Shown here piece by piece: positions 1 to 5,871 of a DNA stretch of 11,994 nt. The notes under the pieces were generated by a model. That model was not told the DNA's origin, did no database searches, and saw nothing but the letters and a program-made list of their open reading frames with translations. The translations under genes and the position numbers were made by a program. The stretch covers positions 1 through 11,994 of the forward strand of contig CALKWH010000422.1 of assembly GCA_938004375.1 (NCBI GenBank), written 5' to 3'. Numbering within the stretch: position 1 is the first letter of the stretch; every line of letters starts with the position of its first letter. Source of the stretch: an uncultured Pseudomonadota bacterium (GTDB lineage: Bacteria; Myxococcota_A; Polyangia; HGW-17).

Positions 1-117
1 CTGCGGCAGATTGTGCTCGGTACGTTTGCAGAAACGTCTTCGTTTCTGCGGCAGATTGTGCTCGGTACGTTTGCAGAAACGTCTTCGTTTCTGCGGCAGA
101 AACGTCCTCGTTTCTGC
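1..117. repeat. 45-bp tandem repeat with three perfect 9-bp hairpins
   Basis: Bases 1-45 and 46-90 are identical copies of a 45-bp unit; a shortened third copy runs 91-117. Each copy carries the inverted repeat GCAGAAACG / CGTTTCTGC around a 4-base loop: 28-36/41-49, 73-81/86-94 and 96-104/109-117 (loops TCTT, TCTT, TCCT). There is no T-run after the stems, so these are not ordinary intrinsic terminators. The array stops 3 bp before the tRNA gene. The window begins inside the repeat, so the true copy number is unknown and the contig may have broken here. It could be an intergenic palindromic repeat family or processing hairpins in a tRNA precursor; the sequence does not decide. Confidence 0.9.
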
Positions 118-120
118 ATT

Positions 121-193
121 GCCTGTTTAGCTCAGTCGGTAGAGCAAGCGGCTGTTAACCGCTAGGCCGTAGGTTCAAGTCCTACAACAGGCG
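121..193 (+). tRNA. trnN: tRNA-Asn (anticodon GTT)
   Basis: A full cloverleaf can be drawn by hand. The acceptor stem GCCTGTT (121-127) pairs with AACAGGC (186-192). The D-stem is GCTC/GAGC. The anticodon stem AGCGG/CCGCT encloses loop CTGTTAA, giving anticodon GTT (154-156), which reads Asn AAC/AAU codons. The variable loop is AGGCC, and the T-stem GTAGG/CCTAC has loop TTCAAGT. The discriminator base is G193. The 3' CCA is not encoded (CCC follows), so CCA must be added by nucleotidyltransferase. The gene sits directly after the hairpin repeat and before a strong terminator, so it appears to be the last or only gene of its transcript. Confidence 0.97.
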
Positions 194-201
194 CCCCTCG
201 A

Positions 202-229
202 GCCCACCCGTTCCGGTGGGCTTTTTTTT
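202..229 (+). terminator. Intrinsic terminator of the tRNA-Asn transcript
   Basis: Stem GCCCACC (202-208) pairs with GGTGGGC (215-221) around a 6-base loop and is followed by eight T residues (222-229). It lies 8 bp past the end of the tRNA and is the clearest rho-independent terminator in the window. Confidence 0.93.
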
Positions 230-252
230 CCAGTCTCTGCCTTTTTGACAAC

Positions 253-281
253 TTGACACGTCCGGTCATCGGGATTAGCGT
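253..281 (+). promoter_or_regulatory. Possible sigma70-type promoter for the esterase lipoprotein
   Basis: A perfect TTGACA (253-258) is followed after 17 bp by TAGCGT (276-281), a weak match to TATAAT. A second TTGACA lies at 245-250. The site falls between the tRNA terminator and the esterase start at 351, where a promoter is expected. The poor -10 keeps confidence low. Nothing else recognisable lies in 230-350 apart from the ribosome-binding site near 340. Confidence 0.35.
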
Positions 282-350
282 CGGTCCATTCCGCCGCCCG
301 GTCCGGGCCTGGTGCCCGGGGGCCGCGTCGTCGGCCACAAGGAGTACCCC

Positions 351-1460
351 ATGTACACGAGGAATCTGCTGATCGTCACCCTGCTCGCGCTCGCCGGCCT
401 GTTCGCCTGCGATGACGATTCGTCGTCCAACAACGCGAACAACGTCAACAACGTGAACAACGTGAACAACGTCAACAACGTGAACAACGTGAACAACGTC
501 AACAACGTGAACAACGTCAACAACGTCAACAACGTCAACAACACGAACAACTTGAACAACCTGAGCCCGGAATGCGCGGCCCTGGTCGACGGCTTCAACA
601 CCGGGTTCCCGGTGGGTCAGAAGACTCGCGACTTCTACCTGAAGCTCCCGAGCGGGACGGCGCCCGCGGCCGGCTGGCCGGTGGTCTTCGCCTGGCACGG
701 GGTGGGGGACTCGGCCGCCAACTTCCGCGGCCTGATCGAGCCGCAGGTCAACTCCAGCGTCATGGCCTTCATCGCGATCACGCCGGACAACGATCCCGCT
801 TACTCGATGAGCGGGCTCCCCCCCGCCGGCATCGACTGGGACATCCTCAAGCTGGACGACGGTTCGGCCGACGCCGAGTTGTTCGACGGGGTGCTCGTGT
901 GTCTGGAGCAGCGCTGGGGGGTCGATGAGGATCACGTGCACGCCACCGGCTTCTCTGCAGGTTCGATCATGGCCGATTCCCTGGGCGTGGTGCGCAACGA
1001 CGTCATCGCGTCGATCTTCACCTGGTCCGGCGCCTATCTGGGCTTCCAGAACAACAAGGATGACCTGCAGCCCGCCATGGCCGGCGGCATGATCCTCTGG
1101 CCGGCCTTCGAGACGACCAACAAGTACGCGCAGGTCATCGTCCACGGCGCCGACGGCGACGCCAGTTGCACCGGCCCCTCGGGCTGTGACAAGTACACGG
1201 TCAACATGGGCATGGCCGGCACCTTCGTCGCCAACTTCAACCACATGGGCATCAACGACGCCGGGAACCTGCCCGGCGCCGGACACGACGTCATCCACTG
1301 CGAGCACGATCAGGGCCACACGGTGGCCGGCCCGGGCGTGACGGCCATGGTGCAGTTCTTCGCCGACCACCCGCGCGGCACCGCTGACTCGCCCTATTCC
1401 TCCGGGCTCCCCGCCGGGTTCCCCGCCGAGCTCTGCGCCCACGTCGCCGGGACCCGGTAG
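351..1460 (+). CDS. Secreted esterase lipoprotein, PHB-depolymerase/feruloyl-esterase-like
   Basis: 369 aa. The ATG at 351 is chosen over an in-frame ATG at 312 because AAGGAG (339-344) sits 6 bp upstream and translation then begins directly with a signal peptide. Residues 6-19 are hydrophobic and end in LFAC with Cys20, a near-standard lipobox, so the protein is probably lipid-anchored. Residues 27-71 are an Asn-Asn-X tandem linker. The rest is an alpha/beta hydrolase of the Esterase_phd/LpqC type: WHGVGD oxyanion region, nucleophile elbow GFSAG with Ser202, a likely acid Asp (Asp268 or Asp270 in HGADGD) and likely catalytic His323 in QGHTV. It probably hydrolyses ester bonds in an extracellular polymer or plant- or polyester-type substrate; the exact substrate cannot be read. 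Asp at +2 after the Cys is an inner-membrane retention signal in E. coli, but the rule may not hold here. Confidence 0.88.
   Translation: MYTRNLLIVTLLALAGLFACDDDSSSNNANNVNNVNNVNNVNNVNNVNNVNNVNNVNNVNNVNNTNNLNNLSPECAALVDGFNTGFPVGQKTRDFYLKLPSGTAPAAGWPVVFAWHGVGDSAANFRGLIEPQVNSSVMAFIAITPDNDPAYSMSGLPPAGIDWDILKLDDGSADAELFDGVLVCLEQRWGVDEDHVHATGFSAGSIMADSLGVVRNDVIASIFTWSGAYLGFQNNKDDLQPAMAGGMILWPAFETTNKYAQVIVHGADGDASCTGPSGCDKYTVNMGMAGTFVANFNHMGINDAGNLPGAGHDVIHCEHDQGHTVAGPGVTAMVQFFADHPRGTADSPYSSGLPAGFPAELCAHVAGTR
429..563 (+). repeat. 9-bp coding repeat, 15 units (Asn-Asn-X linker)
   Basis: Fifteen 9-bp units of form AACAACNNN encode NNA, eleven NNV, NNT and two NNL (residues 27-71 of the esterase lipoprotein). 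Copies differ mainly by GTC/GTG at the third codon while every Asn codon is AAC, so the array is nearly identical at DNA level and could change length by slippage without breaking the frame. Such Asn-rich tracts right after the lipid-anchored Cys probably act as a flexible spacer lifting the catalytic domain off the membrane. Confidence 0.95.
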
Positions 1461-1486
1461 GCTCCCGTCCACGAAAGACCGAAAAT

Positions 1487-1516
1487 TTGCCATCCAGGGG
1501 GATGGTTGCGTACACT
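1487..1516 (+). promoter_or_regulatory. Possible sigma70-type promoter for zinc-ribbon/SDR pair
   Basis: TTGCCA (1487-1492) and TACACT (1511-1516) are separated by 18 bp in the 121-bp gap between the esterase stop and the zinc-ribbon gene. The first start codon is about 65 bp downstream. The match is reasonable for a GC-rich genome but untested. Confidence 0.42.
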
Positions 1517-1581
1517 GCGCATCGGCCGAACCCGTCGTCGTGGCGGGGCGGCCGACCGCCGGTCCCGAGCGAGGAGCTACC

Positions 1582-2118
1582 ATGACCTACCTGGCCAATG
1601 GCATCATCGAATATTTCGTGTGTCCCGTGTGCGGCGCGCGCGTGAACCAGCTGCGGCGCGGCCGCTGCACCACCTGCTACCAGGCCTGGATGGAGAGCCA
1701 GCCCGTGGCGGTTGGCGCCTCGTGCCGCGTCTGTGGGGAGCGCCGCCGCGCCCACCTGCAGCGCGTCGAGCTGCTGGGACGCTGGTTCACCATGTGCCAC
1801 ATCTGCGCGTACCGCTCGGTCCGGCTGGACCCTATGCCCCCGCACATCGAGGGTGTGAAGGCGGTCCTGGCCCGAGATCGGCGCTTCACCGACCGCCGCG
1901 AGGACAAGCCCGATCCGCGCACCTTCAAGCGCGAGCGTCGCGTGGGTGAGCGCCGGGTCATCCTGCTCAGCGAGGAGGATCTGCTGTACGACGACGAGGA
2001 CATGTTCCTCGACTACGACGAGCCCATCGAGGGCGAGGTCACCGGCGTGTTCCAGAAGGTCTCCCGCGAGGAGCTGGTGTCCGAGGGCGACCCGGCCGAT
2101 GTCCAGCTCGAGCTCTGA
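1582..2118 (+). CDS. Double zinc-ribbon protein with Arg-rich and acidic C-terminal segments
   Basis: 178 aa from the ATG at 1582, which has GAGGAG 5 bp upstream (1571-1576); an in-frame ATG at 1540 lacks this. Eight Cys form four CxxC-type pairs: C14/C17 with C29/C32, and C48/C51 with C72/C75, consistent with two zinc-binding ribbons or treble clefs. Residues 98-126 hold the repeated basic motif DRRFTDRR and RERRVGERR, and residues 130-150 are strongly acidic (SEEDLLYDDEDMF). No signal peptide or membrane segment, so cytoplasmic. The layout resembles a nucleic-acid- or RNA-polymerase-binding accessory protein, but I do not recognise a named family and function is unknown. It ends 7 bp before the SDR gene and is probably cotranscribed with it. 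Confidence 0.82.
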   Translation: MTYLANGIIEYFVCPVCGARVNQLRRGRCTTCYQAWMESQPVAVGASCRVCGERRRAHLQRVELLGRWFTMCHICAYRSVRLDPMPPHIEGVKAVLARDRRFTDRREDKPDPRTFKRERRVGERRVILLSEEDLLYDDEDMFLDYDEPIEGEVTGVFQKVSREELVSEGDPADVQLEL

Positions 2119-2125
2119 TCCTTCC

Positions 2126-2833
2126 ATGAAGATCGTGATCCAGGGGGCCACCGGTCCGCTGGGTTCGGCCTGCGCGCGGCACCTGGCGTCGTTGGGTCAC
2201 CGGGTGGCCTGCGTGGCGCGCGATCCCGGGCGGCTGGACAGGCTGCAGGCGTCCTGCGACCACCGGTTGGAGTTGATTCCTGGGGATCTGGCAGATAAGA
2301 CGCAGCGGGGGGCCGTCCATGCCAGGCTCGAGGCCTTCCTGGCGGCGGGGGAGCCGGCCGCGTTTCTGTTCGCCCTCGGGGCGCACCGGGACAGCCCCCC
2401 CGGCGGCGACGAAACGACGGCCCGGGAGCTCGTGGAGACGAACCTGACGCTGCCCATGCTCGAGGCGCTCCACTTCGCGCCCCGGCTGGTCCCGGGCAGT
2501 CAGATGGTGTTCTTCGCCGACGCGACCGTGACCGCTCCGGGGCCGGGCTTTCACGCCTACGCCGCGGCCAAGGCCGGGATCGTCGCCCTCACGCGGACGC
2601 TGGCCTTGTCGTTGGCGCCCGGGATCCGGGTCAACGCCGTGGCGCCGGGGATCATGAACCTCAAACCCGCCGCGCGCCCCGACGCCCGCGAACGCTGGTC
2701 CGCGCGCATCCCACTGGGCGCCCTCGGGGAGCCCGGCTTCATCGCGACGGCGGTGGAGTTCCTGATCCGTCACCCGTATCTGACGGGGGTGGTCCTTCCG
2801 GTAGACGGGGGATACTCCCTGCATCGTCATTGA
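2126..2833 (+). CDS. SDR-family oxidoreductase, pteridine-reductase (PTR1)-like active site
   Basis: 235 aa from the ATG at 2126, 7 bp after the previous stop; the ribosome-binding site is weak, suggesting translational coupling. It is a Rossmann-fold short-chain dehydrogenase: glycine-rich loop GATGPLG (8-14), Asn in ETNLTLP, catalytic Tyr145 and Lys149 in YAAAK, then RVNAVAPG and a C-terminal VLPVDGGYSL. The usual catalytic Ser, 13 residues before the Tyr, is Asp132 (ADATVTAP). Trypanosomatid PTR1 has Asp at exactly that place (Asp181 with Tyr194), so reduction of a pterin or folate-like substrate with NADPH is a fair guess; a general SDR with another substrate is the alternative. Its last 31 codons overlap, antisense, the end of the DUF2085-type gene. 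Confidence 0.87.
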   Translation: MKIVIQGATGPLGSACARHLASLGHRVACVARDPGRLDRLQASCDHRLELIPGDLADKTQRGAVHARLEAFLAAGEPAAFLFALGAHRDSPPGGDETTARELVETNLTLPMLEALHFAPRLVPGSQMVFFADATVTAPGPGFHAYAAAKAGIVALTRTLALSLAPGIRVNAVAPGIMNLKPAARPDARERWSARIPLGALGEPGFIATAVEFLIRHPYLTGVVLPVDGGYSLHRH

Positions 2834-3284
2834 GGAAGCGGCCCAGCCCCCAGGCCGCCAGCGACAGCACCGCCACCAACGCCAGGGAGAACGTGAACGC
2901 CTCGTGGAAGGGGTCCCGGATGTGGCTCCAGAGCCAGACGCCGGTGCCCAGGCCGGCGGGCACGGCCGTGAGTGTGGCCGTCACCCGTGGCCAGGGCGCC
3001 TCGGGGCGCAGCCGGTCGTGGGCCCAGGCGAGCCAGGCCGGCGTCACGGTGAGCGCCAGCGCGATCGCCCGGGGCCCTGCGCAGAGGGTGGGGAACAGGA
3101 GCGGCTCGAGGACGAGGGCGAGGCCCATGGCCGGGTAGAGGCCCAGGCACCGGGCGCAGACCCAGGGGCCGGCGCTACCGATCCGCCAGCAGTGCGCGTG
3201 GATCCGGTCCCCGTCGGGGTGGTGGGAGAGCACGAAGCGGAGCCAGCGTGCGCCGGCTCCCGGCCGCCGGGGTTCAGAAGTCAT
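2739..3284 (-). CDS. DUF2085-type membrane protein
   Basis: 181 aa, last gene of the minus-strand operon. The N-terminal half carries the DUF2085-like signature: a His/Cys stretch (HAHC, Cys32) followed by WVCARCLGLYP with Cys43 and Cys46 leading into the first membrane helix. Hydrophobic segments at about 47-66, 71-88, 104-120 and 130-150 suggest four inner-membrane helices. Function of the family is unknown; the conserved Cys set suggests metal binding or redox activity. Its ATG overlaps the stop of the upstream lipoprotein gene by 11 bp (ATGACTTCTGA), and AAGGA lies 11 bp upstream. Residues 151-181 are a Pro/Gly/Ser-rich tail encoded wholly on the antisense of the SDR gene end, so they may be a late extension without function. 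Confidence 0.78.
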   Translation of the reverse strand: MTSEPRRPGAGARWLRFVLSHHPDGDRIHAHCWRIGSAGPWVCARCLGLYPAMGLALVLEPLLFPTLCAGPRAIALALTVTPAWLAWAHDRLRPEAPWPRVTATLTAVPAGLGTGVWLWSHIRDPFHEAFTFSLALVAVLSLAAWGLGRFLNDDAGSIPRLPEGPPPSDTGDGSGTPPPSR

Positions 3285-3807
3285 CGTCGAGGATGTCCTT
3301 CTTGCCCGGAGGTGGCATGGGCGGCCCGGGGACCGCCGGTTTCGGCGCGGGGGGCGGGGGCGCTATGAAGAATTTCCTGCGGGCGACCAGGCGGTCGCGC
3401 AGCCGGACGTCGATCAGGTAGAACCCGGCTTTCCAGCGCCCGGTGCGCGGCGGCTCCAGGCGGTGCACCAACTCCTGGGGCTGGTCCAGGTCGGTGATGC
3501 GCTCCCGCAGCAGGCGCTGCGTGAACGGCCCCTCGAGATAGTACCAGTGTGAAGAGACGCGCGTCCCGTAGGGGGCTTCGTCCAGACGGATGTGCAGGGA
3601 GATGATCGAGGTCCCCGAGAGCTCTTCCCGGTCGCACCCCAGATCGTCGCAGACCGAGACTCCCGAGACGTGGCCGTCCCCGGTGACGAGGTGGAAGCCG
3701 CAGCCGGCGGCCACGAGCAGGAACAGAGATGCTGCGAGGACGCCGGCCGGGGATGGCCGGACGATGGGGGTTCGGGATTGGGCGTCAGTCATCGATCGTC
3801 CAGACAT
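3274..3807 (-). CDS. Small predicted lipoprotein with beta-rich domain
   Basis: 177 aa. The ATG at 3807 is favoured because GAGAGG lies 5 bp upstream; an alternative ATG at 3792 (ATGACTGA overlap with the previous stop) has a poorer site. A basic N-terminus, hydrophobic stretch 22-35 and lipobox LVAAGC (Cys36) predict a lipoprotein. Residues about 50-148 alternate polar and hydrophobic residues (ISLHIRL, WKAGFYLIDVRL, RKFFI), like an immunoglobulin-type or similar beta-sandwich. The tail is Pro-rich and ends in an acidic DILDDDF. Cys53 and Cys58, close together after the anchor, could form a disulfide. No named family recognised. It overlaps both neighbours (23 bp and 11 bp), so it is probably translationally coupled within the operon. 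Confidence 0.78.
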   Translation of the reverse strand: MSGRSMTDAQSRTPIVRPSPAGVLAASLFLLVAAGCGFHLVTGDGHVSGVSVCDDLGCDREELSGTSIISLHIRLDEAPYGTRVSSHWYYLEGPFTQRLLRERITDLDQPQELVHRLEPPRTGRWKAGFYLIDVRLRDRLVARRKFFIAPPPPAPKPAVPGPPMPPPGKKDILDDDF

Positions 3808-4798
3808 CGGGACCTCTCACGGTGCCGACCCAGCGGGGGGCGGCGCCGAGCAGGGGCACGACCGCCACATGGACGGTCGTGCGCGGACCCAGGTAGACAG
3901 GGCGTTTGGGCGGCAGGAAGCCTTGGACCCTATCGTCCACGAACAGGATGCCGATGGGACCCTCGCTCTGCAGCCAGGCGCCGGGCCGTCCATCGGAGGC
4001 CTGCGAACCGGGCAACAGGTCGGAGAGCGGCCTCAGGGAGTACTTCGGAAAGTCCTGGACCAGGTCCTCTCGCAGCAGGGCCATCGGTTCGGCGCGCAGG
4101 ATCCTGAAGCGGGAGAGCCCCCTGCGGTGGCCGTGGGCATGCCGCCAGGTCCAGGAGGCCACGGACAGGTCCAGGAGGGAGGCCGGCAGGCGGGAGGGCA
4201 AGGGCGCGGTGATGAGCTCCGTGAGCTCCCGCAGGGCCGGTCCCTGGCCCGTCGGATCCGGGACGAGGGTCAGTTCATGCCAGGAGGAGAAGCCCTTCGG
4301 TCGCAGGACGGTGAACCGCAGTCGCACCGTGCCGTCGTCGTCCCGCTCGAGGAGGGAAGCCGCGGGCAGGACCTCGCCGAGCCCCAGGAAATCCTGTCTC
4401 GCCCCCGTGATGCGGGCATACCTGGAGGTTGCGGGATCGACGAGCACCCGACGGGGCCCGGCTACTCGTACCTGCATGCCGGGCAGCACGCCGTTCGAGG
4501 GGAACAGCAGATTCCAGAAGCCGACCCCCGCGCGCGCCTCGAAGCGCAATGCCTCGTGCTCCTCGGCGCCGAGGATGGCCTCGAGGTGGAGCGACCAGCC
4601 CGGGAGGCCCTCAGGGGGCACGATGGTCTCCAGCGGCGGGTCGCCGGCCGGGACGGGGGCCGCCGGGGTGTCGCGAGGGCCGCAGGCCGTGGTAAGAGAT
4701 AGGCAGGCCAGGAACAACAACGGAAAGGCGGTCGTGATGACCGCGGGGCCGGCGGATCGCAGGGCGGGAACCCGGTGGGCAGGGTGGGGCCGGTTCAT
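3785..4798 (-). CDS. Predicted lipoprotein of unknown function (possibly LolB-like fold)
   Basis: 337 aa from the ATG at 4798, which overlaps the previous stop as ATGA and has GGAG about 7 bp upstream. The frame stays open far upstream, but that part is antisense or out-of-frame to neighbouring genes and is excluded. After a long N-region, residues 20-38 are hydrophobic and end in the lipobox LTTAC (Cys39), predicting export and lipidation. The mature part is rich in alternating beta-like segments (LRFEARAGVGF, MQVRVAGPRRVLVD, VRLRFTVLRP). That pattern could fit an outer-membrane lipoprotein of LolA/LolB or DUF4292 type, but I cannot confirm homology. It probably works with the lipoprotein encoded directly after it. 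Confidence 0.76.
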   Translation of the reverse strand: MNRPHPAHRVPALRSAGPAVITTAFPLLFLACLSLTTACGPRDTPAAPVPAGDPPLETIVPPEGLPGWSLHLEAILGAEEHEALRFEARAGVGFWNLLFPSNGVLPGMQVRVAGPRRVLVDPATSRYARITGARQDFLGLGEVLPAASLLERDDDGTVRLRFTVLRPKGFSSWHELTLVPDPTGQGPALRELTELITAPLPSRLPASLLDLSVASWTWRHAHGHRRGLSRFRILRAEPMALLREDLVQDFPKYSLRPLSDLLPGSQASDGRPGAWLQSEGPIGILFVDDRVQGFLPPKRPVYLGPRTTVHVAVVPLLGAAPRWVGTVRGPDVWTIDD

Positions 4799-5871
4799 GG
4801 TGCGGCTCCGGACCCGGCGGCGTCCTGCGCGCAGCGGGCGACGGCGGCCTCGCGTAGGTGCCCAGCAGGGACGCCCGGCTCCAGCAGGCGGTTGCACACT
4901 TCCTGGACGAACGGGTCGGGGGTGGGGGCGGGTCGCTCCAGGAGCTCGGTGGTCAGCCGGGAGAAGCAGACGCACGGGGCCGGAGCCGCGGCGTCGCCCT
5001 CCGATGGGCCGCAGGGCGCGGACGCCCGTCCGAGGTGGCGACCCGAGAGGGTGTCGACCAGGTCCAGCACCGCGGTGGGAACCTCCCCACGCCGCTCGAT
5101 GGTCCCGGTGGCGCGCAGGAGCCTGGCGCCCTGCTCCCGGGGAGGCCCGAACCTCCGAAGGGAAGGATCGGCGAGGACGCGCCAGCCGGTGATCGGGGGT
5201 GCGTCGCACAAGAGGGCGTCGGTCTCCTGCCAGAACGGACCGAAGAGCAGGGTGTGTCCGGTGGGGCCGTGATCCCCGGACGGCAGGTGCAGCAGGCTGT
5301 AGACGAACATGATCAGGGAGGGCAGCGCCACCAGCCCGACGAAGAGCCAGCCGCGCCGGCGCACGGTGCGCGCCGGTTCTCGGGAGTGGTTCTCCCATAG
5401 CAGCAGCGCGCCTTCGGCCGGCCCGTCCCCTGTGACGATGGCCCTGGGGGCGAGCTCCCGGTTGCCCTGCTCGCGCCAGGCAGCGGCCACGGAGGCGGAG
5501 AGGACGATCTCCCCGGCGCCGGTGGCGGGGAGCCAGGTTCGCGACCACGCCAGGGCCTCTTCGGCGCCGCCCTCGAACTCGGCGCCGAAGACGATCGCCC
5601 GGATGGCCGGCGGGGCGGGTCCAAGGGATCTGTTGCGGTGGACCTGCTGGACGCGGACGGCGCAGAGCGCGGCGCGCACCGGATCCGAGAACCGGGCCAG
5701 CAGGCGGTCGCCGCCTTCCCGCAGGACCACCCCCTGCTGCGCTTCCACGAGCGGCCCGGCGAGCGCGAGGTGCGCGGACATGCGGAGCCGCGCAGCGTCC
5801 GGGGACGTGTCGCCGCCGCCCGGGGCCACCACCTGGGTAACGAGGAAGACGTCGGGCTTCACTCCTGGCAT
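4795..5871 (-). CDS. Membrane protein with degenerate class III cyclase-like domain and periplasmic C-terminus
   Basis: 358 aa from the ATG at 5871, which lies inside the end of tsaD (13-bp overlap). Residues about 8-160 follow the pattern of a class III nucleotide cyclase homology domain: a beta strand VFLVTQVV, REGGDRLLARFSDP with Asp55, then AALCAVRVQQ, and GAGEIVLSASV at 118-128. The first metal-binding Asp of active cyclases (in F-x-D-I) is missing, so catalysis is unlikely. A single membrane helix spans about 174-195. The C-terminal half is therefore probably periplasmic; it contains a beta-type segment (TGTIERRGEV, LDLVDTLSG) loosely like TolB/FlgO N-terminal domains and several Cys (CGPSEGD, CVCF, C near 330 and 350). 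A likely role is a nucleotide- or protein-sensing signal across the inner membrane; this is inference. Confidence 0.78.
   Translation of the reverse strand: MPGVKPDVFLVTQVVAPGGGDTSPDAARLRMSAHLALAGPLVEAQQGVVLREGGDRLLARFSDPVRAALCAVRVQQVHRNRSLGPAPPAIRAIVFGAEFEGGAEEALAWSRTWLPATGAGEIVLSASVAAAWREQGNRELAPRAIVTGDGPAEGALLLWENHSREPARTVRRRGWLFVGLVALPSLIMFVYSLLHLPSGDHGPTGHTLLFGPFWQETDALLCDAPPITGWRVLADPSLRRFGPPREQGARLLRATGTIERRGEVPTAVLDLVDTLSGRHLGRASAPCGPSEGDAAAPAPCVCFSRLTTELLERPAPTPDPFVQEVCNRLLEPGVPAGHLREAAVARCAQDAAGSGAAP

Noticed and set aside
1..117. CRISPR array
   Set aside because: Copies are directly adjacent with no unique spacers and the unit itself is a hairpin; no cas genes are present.
1441..1480. 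Terminator after the esterase gene
   Set aside because: Only a weak GC-rich inverted repeat (GGGACC...GGCTCCC region) and no T-run.
162..1583. Long open minus-strand frame antisense to the esterase lipoprotein
   Set aside because: Low-complexity Val/Asp/His-rich product mirrors the Asn-Asn-Val repeat and GC-rich codons of the real gene; it would also run through the tRNA and has no domain or ribosome-binding site.
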